Of a stretch of 25,179 bases of DNA, positions 15,198 to 20,527 are shown in pieces. The stretch spans positions 1 through 25,179 of IMG/VR virus record IMGVR_UViG_3300048583_000028. One strand, 5' to 3'. The notes under the pieces were generated by a model. The model ran no database searches and was not told where the DNA came from. It saw only the letters and a list, made by a program, of their open reading frames with translations. The translations under genes were made by a program, and so were the position numbers. This DNA comes from a virus. Numbering within the stretch: the first letter of the stretch is position 1; every line of letters starts with the position of its first letter.

Positions 15198-15235
15198 CTA
15201 GTTAATTTCATTAGCTAGTGAGTGATCTTTAAAAA
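15198..15235 (+). promoter_or_regulatory. rrn-leader-like antitermination element (hairpin + boxA)
   Basis: A 9-bp hairpin, CTAGTTAAT-TTC-ATTAGCTAG (15198-15218), is followed four bases later by TGATCTTTAAAAA (15223-15235). The latter closely resembles the boxA of proteobacterial rRNA leaders (core CTTTAAMAA). The hairpin-then-boxA order is that of rrn leaders, where NusB-NusE load. It may let polymerase pass the structured RNA and terminators downstream. Confidence 0.5.
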
Positions 15236-15287
15236 TCTGAATGATGTACACCCTACTGGGAAGGCCAGCGAATGCACCGGTCTAGGG

Positions 15288-15367
15288 TCACTGCATCACA
15301 CTCGACTAGGCAAAGCCTAGACGTTGTAGCCCAATAGACTCGGGAGAGTGCTCTACAATGCCAGTGA
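15288..15367 (+). ncRNA. Multibranch RNA fold
   Basis: TCACTG (15288-15293) pairs with CAGTGA (15362-15367). Two hairpins lie inside. The first is CGACTAGGC-AAA-GCCTAGACG (15303-15323, with one A-A mismatch). The second is TTGTAG/CTACAA (15324-15329, 15353-15358) with an inner ACTC-GGGA-GAGT. An alternative pairing joins GTCTAGG (15280-15286) to CCTAGAC (15316-15322). It is not tRNA-like: there is no T-loop, anticodon arm or CCA end. Confidence 0.4.
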
Positions 15368-15541
15368 TGGCACGCGAGCAGGCTGCACTAGATAAATGCC
15401 GAGTGTGTCAACCATGTCTGTTCAATGCCTAGGATGGTAACTAGGGGACTATGGGCAGATGACAACCCCGCGCGGGATGCGTCGGGTGGATGTTTACTAG
15501 GTGTTTCCATGGATGCGCATGGTGCGCAGTGTGAAACTGAA

Positions 15542-15787
15542 ATGATTTCTTATCAAGAAGCACGCGAGCATGCCCACAAGTGTGGTTTTGTTCTGGATGG
15601 CATCGATGCGGTACCCTTGCATCGTGTCATTAGTCGTTCAAAATCAGGCAAGGGAGCATGGCCCGCCATAGATATTGTTCATCCTGAAACCCTTGCCGTG
15701 GTCTGCCCGGCCGGTTTTTGGATTGATGATGCTGAAGTAAAAATGCTGGAGTCTCTTGGCATTGATTATGTGATTTTAGAGAATTGA
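15542..15787 (+). CDS. Small hypothetical protein, start uncertain
   Basis: From ATG 15542 the frame gives 81 residues (MISYQEAREHAHKCGFVLDG ... SLGIDYVILEN) with protein-like composition and an acidic C terminus. The open frame extends upstream to ATG 15509 and ATG 15425 (120 residues), but that extension is Gly/Arg-rich and overlaps apparent noncoding sequence. No start has a strong ribosome site. I do not recognise the family. It is the only plausible gene in about 1.7 kb and precedes a structured leader. It could be a divergent early phage protein. Confidence 0.5.
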   Translation: MISYQEAREHAHKCGFVLDGIDAVPLHRVISRSKSGKGAWPAIDIVHPETLAVVCPAGFWIDDAEVKMLESLGIDYVILEN

Positions 15788-15791
15788 TATT

Positions 15792-15935
15792 TGGGTGCGT
15801 GCGCACCCATGGGAACATCTAGTAATATTGTGCAACCCTTATGCGAGGGGCACTCTAAATGCTTTCCGAGTGTTTAGAGTGCATCTGCACAATGGCCCGA
15901 CATAATTCGGGAAATGCCAATGGTCATTCACCATT
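15792..15935 (+). ncRNA. Highly structured 5' leader upstream of the GC-rich gene
   Basis: Five inverted repeats lie head to tail. TGGGTGC-GTGC-GCACCCA (15792-15809) is the first. A three-way junction follows, closed by ATTGTGCA/TGCACAAT (15827-15834, 15886-15893), with hairpins CCCT-TATGCG-AGGG (15836-15849) and GCACTCTAAA/TTTAGAGTGC (15850-15859, 15873-15882, perfect 10 bp). Then come CCCG/CGGG (15896-15911) and AATGGT-CATTC-ACCATT (15919-15935). The ribosome site GAGGAAA follows at about 15949. The first hairpin may also terminate upstream transcription. Confidence 0.55.
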
Positions 15936-15957
15936 AATGTTCTAAATGAGGAAAATC

Positions 15958-16596
15958 ATGATTCACTCTCTGCAAACCATCGCTAACACTGGTTCCCTGC
16001 CGATGGTCAAGAAGCCCATTCCGGCACAAGGGCGCGACGCGGTACTTGCAGCTAACATGCTTGCGGCCAGTGTCGTTGCCTATGTCATCGGGCAAGCCGG
16101 GTCGTGGCGCGGTTTCGCGCTGGAAGTCATCGGCCTGACGACCGACGGCCGCGATGCGTACATGGCCACCATGCGTGACTGGCTTAAGGATATGAAGAAG
16201 CGCAACGCTGAAAGCATGGCCGCCGACCCGTCCAACCCGTCCAAAGAAGACAGCAAGGCAGCAGCCAAGCGTGTTGCGTCGGCCACTGTGCAAATTAGCA
16301 ATCTTAATACGATTGCCGAATGCTTCAATGGACAGGGCACCATTGAGGGACTGTGCGCATTCGTTGCCACTAAGCAACGCGTGGCACCGTCCACTGTGGG
16401 CTTGGGCGATTGCTCTTTCGAGATGATGCGGCAATATGCTGTGTCCCTCAAGGCCAGCAAGGCCGGGCGCACGGCTGATACGTGGTGCGTCAAGTTCGCC
16501 AAGTGGGCCGAGAGGAATGCCCCGGCCGACGATGATGTCGAGGGGCTGGCCGCATTCAAGGCAGTCATCGACGCCTTCAACGCGACGCAAGAGTAG
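15958..16596 (+). CDS. GC-rich hypothetical phage protein
   Basis: A 212-residue, Ala-rich soluble protein (MIHSLQTIANTGSLP start). GAGG ends 6 nt before ATG 15958, which favours this start over ATG 15946. Motif-like segments are GRDAVLAANMLAASVVAYVIGQ (about 29-50), ARDAYMATMRDWL-like TDGRDAYMATMRDWLKDM (about 65-82), SATVQISNLNTIAECFNGQGTIEGL and ADTWCVKFAKWAERN. I associate similar proteins with podoviruses, but no function is known to me. GC content and codon choice (GCC, CGC, AAG) are clearly higher than in neighbouring genes, suggesting high expression or recent acquisition. A longer frame on the opposite strand is a GC shadow. Confidence 0.75.
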   Translation: MIHSLQTIANTGSLPMVKKPIPAQGRDAVLAANMLAASVVAYVIGQAGSWRGFALEVIGLTTDGRDAYMATMRDWLKDMKKRNAESMAADPSNPSKEDSKAAAKRVASATVQISNLNTIAECFNGQGTIEGLCAFVATKQRVAPSTVGLGDCSFEMMRQYAVSLKASKAGRTADTWCVKFAKWAERNAPADDDVEGLAAFKAVIDAFNATQE

Positions 16597-16628
16597 TTGC
16601 AGGGTAGCTGCTCTCGTAAGGGAATGGG

Positions 16629-16687
16629 GCAAGGGGCTTCGGCCCTTTGCACTCATCGCAAACCGTTTATTCTATTAAATGGTTTGC
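16629..16687 (+). terminator. Tandem strong hairpins after the GC-rich gene
   Basis: GCAAGGGGC-TTCG-GCCCTTTGC (9 bp, UUCG tetraloop, 16629-16650) is followed by GCAAACCGTTTA-TTCTAT-TAAATGGTTTGC (12 bp with one G-T, 16658-16687). No long U-tract follows the first. They may act as a terminator or as mRNA 3'-end stabilisers that separate expression of the upstream gene. Confidence 0.55.
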
Positions 16688-16714
16688 AATGGGTGTACTT
16701 CTACACTCCAGATA

Positions 16715-16730
16715 GTCACTTGACAGTGAC
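16715..16730. promoter_or_regulatory. Inverted repeat upstream of small gene
   Basis: GTCACT-TGAC-AGTGAC is a perfect 6-bp inverted repeat 14 bp before ATG 16744. It includes a TTGACA hexamer. It could be an operator or a small hairpin over the translation start region. Confidence 0.35.
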
Positions 16731-16743
16731 GAAGATTAATATT

Positions 16744-16938
16744 ATGAATACCGTTTCTTCTCGCGCTTTTGTTGGTGGTAGTGTTGAGGTACTTCGTACC
16801 TTTGCACGTACCAAGCAATTGCACAACACGGGCTTCACGAAAGCCTATACGTGCAGCAATGTCACGAAGGTCGATCATTCCCGGTCGGCACGAAAGGCGC
16901 AGCATGCGGCTCAACGCAATAGCAGCATTGCAGCGTAA
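16744..16938 (+). CDS. Small basic hypothetical protein
   Basis: A 64-residue basic protein (MNTVSSRAFVGGSVEVLRTF ... RKAQHAAQRNSSIAA) with one Cys, no membrane segment and no recognised family. The ATG has only a weak GAAG upstream at 9 nt. It contains the first copy of GGTCGATCAT (16869-16878). The frame extends further upstream, but that part covers the tandem hairpins and is unlikely to be translated. It lies at the head of the small-gene operon. Confidence 0.5.
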   Translation: MNTVSSRAFVGGSVEVLRTFARTKQLHNTGFTKAYTCSNVTKVDHSRSARKAQHAAQRNSSIAA

Positions 16939-16957
16939 CGCCGCTGCGGATTCCGAC

Positions 16958-17149
16958 ATGGTTTGTGGCTGTGGCGAAAGTTACAGCATTAACAGGTTTA
17001 ATGCTGGCTATCGCTGCTGCCTTGTATGTGGGGAAAAATCCTCACGCAAAGTCAAACATACCATTGTCCCGCTGCCCAAAAGCAACTATGTGTATGCACA
17101 TACAGCAGCGGATGTCCTCAGTCCCTACAGTCACAAGGGGAATCGTTAA
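16958..17149 (+). CDS. Small zinc-ribbon-like phage protein
   Basis: A 63-residue protein with CGC at residues 3-5 and CC-x-x-C at 20-24, spaced as a zinc ribbon, then VKHTIVPLPKSNYVYAHTAADVL. The segment 'C-x-x-C-G-E-x4-R-x-V-K-H-T-I-x-P-x-x-K-S-N-Y' matches a small early protein common in podoviruses. Its function is not known to me. ATG 16958 starts directly before the Cys motif, and longer in-frame starts exist but overlap the previous gene. The stop is coupled to the next start as TAATG. Confidence 0.65.
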   Translation: MVCGCGESYSINRFNAGYRCCLVCGEKSSRKVKHTIVPLPKSNYVYAHTAADVLSPYSHKGNR

Positions 17150-17331
17150 TGCAAAACATTCGCACCACATCCGACATTGCAGAACTCCTGTTGGAGCGTC
17201 TGCAAAGTGGGCTTGACGTTAATACAATTAAGGACAGCACAATGACTAGCCTTATGGCCCTGCTCGAAAATGAGTATGCCAACCGTAGGTTTGAAGAACT
17301 ACGGTTATTGGGGGAGGGGTATGATGATTGA
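17149..17331 (+). CDS. Small helical hypothetical protein
   Basis: A 60-residue protein (MQNIRTTSDIAELLLERLQS ... LLGEGYDD), predicted helical, with no recognised family. AAGGGGA lies 7 nt before ATG 17149 and the start overlaps the previous stop as TAATG. The frame is open much further upstream, but the ribosome site and coupling favour this start. It overlaps the next gene by 8 nt. Confidence 0.6.
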   Translation: MQNIRTTSDIAELLLERLQSGLDVNTIKDSTMTSLMALLENEYANRRFEELRLLGEGYDD

Positions 17332-17446
17332 ACTATTCACTAACATTCGTAGTTGGTGGGTGTCGTTGTATGACACATGGGTATGGCTGTTGTCTGGGTC
17401 CGTGGACCCCTTTGGAGACGATGATAATGACAACATTCTCTATTGA
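17324..17446 (+). CDS. Trp-rich 40-residue protein, possibly membrane-active
   Basis: ATG 17324, preceded by GGGGAGGGG, opens a 40-residue frame: MIELFTNIRSWWVSLYDTW, then VWLLSGSVDPFGDDDNDNILY. The first half carries an amphipathic/hydrophobic stretch with four Trp, and the second half is strongly acidic. This looks like a small membrane-associated peptide. No homologue is recognised. It overlaps both neighbours (8 and 20 nt), as expected in this compressed operon. A second ATG three bases upstream (17321) is too close to the ribosome site. Confidence 0.5.
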   Translation: MIELFTNIRSWWVSLYDTWVWLLSGSVDPFGDDDNDNILY

Positions 17447-17621
17447 ACAGTATTCAATATTGTATCAGCCTGGGACACGGCGGCGAGATTACCGCAATGG
17501 ATATTGGACCGTGCTTCGCCCTGATGGTACAATCATGGATGTTAAAATCCTAACCGAAGTGAGTGCAATAAACATGGTTAAAGAACTTAATTATCTTTAT
17601 CTTATTTCTGGGAGGGGTTAA
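17427..17621 (+). CDS. Small hypothetical protein
   Basis: A 64-residue protein (MTTFSIEQYSILYQPGTRRRD ... YLYLISGRG) with GYWTVLRPDGTIMDVKIL resembling a short beta-hairpin fold. It has no Cys and no membrane segment. GGAG is 9 nt before ATG 17427, inside the end of the preceding gene. The open frame reaches back to about 17328, but the upstream residues duplicate coding sequence of the other frame and lack a ribosome site. No family recognised. Confidence 0.6.
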   Translation: MTTFSIEQYSILYQPGTRRRDYRNGYWTVLRPDGTIMDVKILTEVSAINMVKELNYLYLISGRG

Positions 17622-17623
17622 TA

Positions 17624-17698
17624 ATGTATATTAAGTTCTGCTGCCTGTGCGGTAGCACGTTTCATTCAACATCACAATGCCGCTGGAAGCGGCTTTAA
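17624..17698 (+). CDS. 24-residue zinc-knuckle microprotein
   Basis: ATG 17624 has a strong ribosome site (GGAGGGG, 6 nt away) and encodes MYIKFCCLCGSTFHSTSQ plus CRWKRL before TAA. The cysteines and histidine are spaced C6-x2-C9-x4-H14-x4-C19, exactly the CCHC zinc-knuckle pattern, with basic residues after it (RWKR). The zinc knuckle would take up nearly the whole protein. CCHC knuckles usually bind single-stranded nucleic acid. Whether it binds zinc or RNA is inferred from spacing alone. It is too short for routine gene calling but sits cleanly between two genes. Confidence 0.65.
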   Translation: MYIKFCCLCGSTFHSTSQCRWKRL

Positions 17699-17716
17699 TT
17701 TATCTTGGAGAAAATA

Positions 17717-17851
17717 ATGTTTATTCTCTTAATTATTGTGCATATTGTAAGCATGCTGTTTTCTTTGTCAGCAGGTAACATTAGTGCTGCTATATGGACT
17801 TTGAGTAGTTTGATTTGGTGTGGCAACACGTTTAAATGGTCTTTTAATTAA
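17717..17851 (+). CDS. Small single-pass membrane protein
   Basis: ATG 17717 with GGAG 6 nt upstream opens a 44-residue frame: MFILLIIVHIVSMLFSLSAG, then NISAAIWTLSSLIWCGNTFKWSFN. It has one strong hydrophobic segment (residues 2-17) and a second weaker one (24-34). It lies between the zinc-knuckle microprotein and the next gene, 10 nt apart. It could be an early membrane protein such as a host-envelope modifier or superinfection-exclusion peptide, but nothing in the sequence decides this. Confidence 0.6.
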   Translation: MFILLIIVHIVSMLFSLSAGNISAAIWTLSSLIWCGNTFKWSFN

Positions 17852-17861
17852 GGAGAATAAA

Positions 17862-18107
17862 ATGGAAGCTCGTAGACTGGATCACAACACATATGACATT
17901 TTCTTTGGTACCCAATTTTCGCCTTACGGCTCAGGGTGGACCAGAGTAAGGCAAGGTCGCAATGGAACCTACCGCATTGCGGGTGAAAGGGTCGATCATC
18001 AAACCCTGCGCGAACTGGATAGCCTGCTGGCCCCTAACATGCCCATTACCTATGGGCAGGACATGCACACCATGTCCCGTAACTGCTATGCCATTGCCAC
18101 GCGCTAA
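17862..18107 (+). CDS. Small hypothetical protein
   Basis: An 81-residue protein (MEARRLDHNTYDIFFGTQFS ... MSRNCYAIATR) starting at ATG 17862 with AAGGAG 7 nt upstream. The longer frame from GTG 17820 overlaps the membrane-protein gene and lacks a ribosome site. The middle reads as a beta-hairpin (GWTRVRQGRNGTYRIAGERV) followed by a helix. It contains GGTCGATCAT (17990-17999). The stop overlaps a following ATG as TAATG. No family recognised. Confidence 0.65.
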   Translation: MEARRLDHNTYDIFFGTQFSPYGSGWTRVRQGRNGTYRIAGERVDHQTLRELDSLLAPNMPITYGQDMHTMSRNCYAIATR

Positions 18108-18121
18108 TGTGGAGAATTCCA

Positions 18122-18337
18122 GTGACAAAGCCGGTTGTTAATATCAATAATGCCTACATCGAATTTAATTTGCTGTGGGGATATCCTGAAAACTACCCTG
18201 AGGAGCATTGCTATTACCCAGGAGCGGTAACAAATACCAAATTGATTCACACAAGTCCCATTGTGCGTAAAGAAGAGGACTATGTAGAAACTGAGCGTAC
18301 TATTTATTTTGTTAAATCTTGGAACAAAAATGTTTAA
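18122..18337 (+). CDS. Small conserved-type phage protein, GTG start likely
   Basis: GGAG 7 nt before GTG 18122 favours a 71-residue product. ATG 18107 (overlapping the previous stop) would add five residues but has no ribosome site. The sequence TNTKLIHTSPIVRKEEDYVETERTIYFVKSW recalls a small phage protein type with an 'I-x-T-S-P-V ... V-E-T-R-N-x-I-Y' signature, function unknown. The end overlaps the next start by 8 nt. Confidence 0.6.
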   Translation: MTKPVVNINNAYIEFNLLWGYPENYPEEHCYYPGAVTNTKLIHTSPIVRKEEDYVETERTIYFVKSWNKNV

Positions 18338-18638
18338 ACCTTTCTTCATTCATCGTCATCACCTTCCTGGCAAGCTTCCCAATAGACATCCAAGAGGGTT
18401 TACTGCATACATTGAAGAAGCACAAGACAGTAACAATGTGCTGATGCGTGTTGCACTGTGTAGTCCTAAAGACCAGTATTCACGCAAAGAAGGTCGATCA
18501 TTCGCCCGTGTTGCTGTGCAGGAAACCATCAACAAGCGTCAACTACCCCGCATCCTGGCTGGGCTGGAGTATATGTGCGAACTGGATGACACCATTAACG
18601 AGAACTCTTGGTACTATGTGTACAAGTATGTTTTGTAA
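18330..18638 (+). CDS. Conserved-type small phage protein
   Basis: A 102-residue protein from ATG 18330 (MFKPFFIHRHHLPGKLPNRH). Motif-like parts are the CSPKDQYSRKEGRSFARVAVQE stretch and the ending NSWYYVYKYVL. This 'CSPKDxFxxKxGR...YYxYKYV' arrangement is one I associate with small early-region proteins of several phages; function unknown. GGTCGATCAT at 18492-18501 lies inside it in a different reading frame from the other copies. Longer TTG starts are unlikely. Confidence 0.65.
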   Translation: MFKPFFIHRHHLPGKLPNRHPRGFTAYIEEAQDSNNVLMRVALCSPKDQYSRKEGRSFARVAVQETINKRQLPRILAGLEYMCELDDTINENSWYYVYKYVL

Positions 18639-18659
18639 CTTATTTGAAGCGAACGACAA

Positions 18660-19121
18660 ATGATTAGCCACAGCATTGTTGTTAAAGAAGTTAAAAGCAA
18701 TGTAGTCCCGTGGGTTGATCCCCGATCACCACGCATTACAGACAATGCTTCTCTTTCTAAGTATTTAGAGTCCATGCCATTTGCTGAAGGCGACTTTGTT
18801 TGTTATGGGCAAAGCAGCGTGCATATGTTGGGCCAATGTTTGCTTGTTTGTGATGTGGAACGAGATTTCAAATACTTGACTTTTACAAGCTACAATAATT
18901 TTCCTAAAGTCCTGCAAATTCTCAGCATGGGCTCGGTTGATTATCCGCAAGCCCAATTGTTTAAACGCTGGGATAGTTGCGAAGCATTCCGTATTATGAC
19001 TAAAGAGGAAATTAATAAACTTATTACACCTAAATATGATCTCATACTCGATCGTTGTAAAGAACACATCGGATCAGAAATTCTCGCCAAACTCGAAGCG
19101 TATCGAGCCGTCCAATCCTGA
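18660..19121 (+). CDS. Hypothetical protein with MISxSIVVK start (paralogue A)
   Basis: A 153-residue acidic/neutral protein starting MISHSIVVKEVKSN, followed by YLESMPFAEGDFVCYGQSS, a beta-rich middle and a helical C terminus (MTKEEINKLITPKYDLILDRCKEH). No known family recognised. The N-terminal 9 residues and the 'S-x-P-F/Y-x-E-x-D' segment match the product at 19036-19347. Its last 86 bases overlap that gene in another frame. The ribosome site is weak. Confidence 0.65.
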   Translation: MISHSIVVKEVKSNVVPWVDPRSPRITDNASLSKYLESMPFAEGDFVCYGQSSVHMLGQCLLVCDVERDFKYLTFTSYNNFPKVLQILSMGSVDYPQAQLFKRWDSCEAFRIMTKEEINKLITPKYDLILDRCKEHIGSEILAKLEAYRAVQS

Positions 19122-19347
19122 GTATAGGCCATATATATTGCAGCGTAGCATTAATGCGTTGCCATATAAGGAAAATGATAGGGTTAAAGTAAGGCGTTCA
19201 TCACGAAGGGGCACTATTGTAAGCGTAGAACACAATTCAGATTTAGTAACGTGGATTTCTAATAAACCACATTACATTAGAGTGTTGTTTGACGATGGCA
19301 TCATGCAACATTGCCATCATTCTCAACTTAAACGGAGTAAACTGTAA
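19036..19347 (+). CDS. Hypothetical protein with MISxSIVVK start (paralogue B)
   Basis: A 103-residue basic protein starting MISYSIVVKNTSDQ, with SINALPYKENDRVKVRRSSRRGTIVSVE and a Tudor/SH3-like strand pattern (DRVKV...GTIVSV...YIRVLFDDGIMQ). The first 86 bases overlap the end of 18660-19121 in another frame and encode almost the same N terminus (MIS[H/Y]SIVVK), so the far-upstream start looks real despite a weak ribosome site. The stop overlaps the next start (TAATG). Confidence 0.6.
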   Translation: MISYSIVVKNTSDQKFSPNSKRIEPSNPEYRPYILQRSINALPYKENDRVKVRRSSRRGTIVSVEHNSDLVTWISNKPHYIRVLFDDGIMQHCHHSQLKRSKL

Positions 19348-19670
19348 TGACACCTTATGTTGTTGTTCGTGTCGATGATGACAAGATTTGCCGTGGCTCT
19401 TTCAATGCCCCCGGCTGGCTGGGCGGTAATGTTATTTATAATCTAATGGTTCAGGAAGAACACACTGATTACAGTGGGGATATGAGTAATAAGGTTAATT
19501 ACTATCAAGCTAACACGCTTGAAGTTGCTCGTGCCTTGGCAAACAAACTTGCCGAGCGATATGTGGGTACTGCATGGGCTGTTGCACAATGTTCCGAAGT
19601 TATTCGTTCTGAGCCCGGCCCCATTACCCGTGCTGTGTTTACTGACCAGGGCTTGATGCCTGCTACTTAA
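19347..19670 (+). CDS. Hypothetical protein
   Basis: A 107-residue protein (MTPYVVVRVDDDKICRGSFN ... FTDQGLMPAT), alpha/beta in appearance with a helix near residues 57-70 (LEVARALANKLAERY). GGAG is 9 nt before ATG 19347, which overlaps the previous stop as TAATG. No family recognised. It precedes the amidotransferase-linked genes by a short gap. Confidence 0.65.
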   Translation: MTPYVVVRVDDDKICRGSFNAPGWLGGNVIYNLMVQEEHTDYSGDMSNKVNYYQANTLEVARALANKLAERYVGTAWAVAQCSEVIRSEPGPITRAVFTDQGLMPAT

Positions 19671-19679
19671 GGATATTAA

Positions 19680-19901
19680 ATGAGCGATGTAGTTTCGTAT
19701 GGTATGGGTACTTGGAAAAAGCGTAAGCTTACTAAGAATGCCCGAGCTAGTCGTGAAAGTGGTAAGAAGAAGGGTCTTGTGCCCCCTACGTGGGCAAAGA
19801 ATTGTGCCAAAGCATCACGGGCATATAAGAACAATCCGCGATATGCTGAGTGGTGCATCAAGTGTGATGGTAATAAAGTTAAATGGGGGAGTGCATCGTA
19901 A
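19680..19901 (+). CDS. Small very basic protein coupled to the amidotransferase
   Basis: A 73-residue, Lys/Arg-rich protein (MSDVVSYGMGTWKKRKLTKN ... CDGNKVKWGSAS). It has a basic region at residues 13-35 and WCIKCDGN near the C terminus, a possible half zinc site. The charge suggests nucleic-acid binding. The stop overlaps the class I amidotransferase start as TAATG, so the two are made together. No family recognised. Confidence 0.6.
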   Translation: MSDVVSYGMGTWKKRKLTKNARASRESGKKKGLVPPTWAKNCAKASRAYKNNPRYAEWCIKCDGNKVKWGSAS

Positions 19902-20527
19902 TGCGCCTAGTATCTGCTTTGTATGAAGACTTTCATCCTTTCAATCACATGCACATCTTTGATGACACAGCATGTGCAAGGGAAGCGGATAACATGCGTG
20001 AGGGTGATGTGCTTATTGTGCATGGTGGGGGCGACATCTCTCCTGCCCTATATAACAAGCAACTAAGCCCAATGGGCCATGGTGATGTTGAACCTAACCG
20101 GCGCGATAAGGCCGAATGGTCGATCATGCAACGTGCCCAGGAACTGAAAGTCCCCATCATCGGGTTGTGTCGTGGTGGTCAGATGCTCACTGCTCTGGCT
20201 GGTGGGTACCTTATTCAGCATATTAATAACCACTACGGCACACATCCAGTGCTAACTGCGGACAATAAAGTATTCCACGTCAACAGTATTCACCATCAGA
20301 TGATGGTGCCCGATGGTACGGATCATGAGCTTATTGCATGGTCCAAGCACCAGCTTTCCGATGAATATTGGGACGAGGATAATATTGTTAACCGAGACAT
20401 TGAGCCAGAGTTTATTTACTATCCATCCCTTAAGGGTTTTGCTATTCAATGGCATCCTGAAATGATGGCCGCAGACAGCCCTGCCAATCGTTACCTTATG
20501 TCTTTTATTCATGGGAAAATCAAATGA
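19901..20527 (+). CDS. Class I glutamine amidotransferase / peptidase C26-like hydrolase
   Basis: A 208-residue protein with all marks of the GATase1 fold. HGGGDISP (41-48) corresponds to the 'xGGxDxxP' loop of gamma-glutamyl-GABA hydrolases (PuuD-like). GLCRGGQ (88-94) holds nucleophile Cys90. VNSIHHQ (127-133) is the 'VNSxHHQ' strand, and QWHPEMM (183-189) carries the catalytic His185 and Glu187. Such enzymes hydrolyse gamma-glutamyl amides or glutamine, releasing ammonia or trimming gamma-glutamyl groups. Start ATG 19901 has GGGGAG about 9 nt upstream and is coupled to the previous gene. In this context it probably works with the amidoligases downstream. GGTCGATCAT (20118) lies inside. Confidence 0.9.
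   Translation: MRLVSALYEDFHPFNHMHIFDDTACAREADNMREGDVLIVHGGGDISPALYNKQLSPMGHGDVEPNRRDKAEWSIMQRAQELKVPIIGLCRGGQMLTALAGGYLIQHINNHYGTHPVLTADNKVFHVNSIHHQMMVPDGTDHELIAWSKHQLSDEYWDEDNIVNRDIEPEFIYYPSLKGFAIQWHPEMMAADSPANRYLMSFIHGKIK

Larger units (their letters stand above)
14521..15541. other. About 1 kb noncoding region with dense inverted repeats and DNA sites
   Basis: No convincing protein gene is seen. Open frames such as the one from TTG 14749 lack ribosome sites and protein-like composition. The stretch holds a C-tract and a 7-bp hairpin CCCCCTA-ACTC-TAGGGGG (14635-14652), a Fur-box-like site, two DnaA boxes, TGTGCA-GAA-TGCACA (14817-14831), a possible attenuator, and TTCAAA-CTA-TTTGAA (14975-14989). 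Further on are a GC-rich hairpin near 15066-15090, TACCCGA/TCGGGTA nested in GGGA/TCCC (15120-15157), a hairpin plus boxA, and a multibranch fold. Individual elements are listed separately. Confidence 0.6.

Noticed and set aside
15241-15424. tRNA or tmRNA-like gene
   Set aside because: There are stems, but no T-loop consensus, anticodon arm or CCA-adjacent acceptor arrangement could be drawn.
15934-16656. 240-residue open frame on the minus strand, longer than the plus-strand gene it covers
   Set aside because: It is antisense to a gene with a good ribosome site. It is open because of the high GC of that gene, has no protein-like motifs, and opposes every neighbour.
16720-16748. TTGACA-17-TATGAA as a promoter for the 16744 gene
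   Set aside because: The -10 would overlap the start codon and only four of six bases fit. The TTGACA is part of a perfect inverted repeat and may be incidental.
17820-17861. GTG start extending the 17862 gene upstream
   Set aside because: It would overlap the small membrane protein gene and lacks a ribosome site, whereas ATG 17862 has AAGGAG at good spacing.
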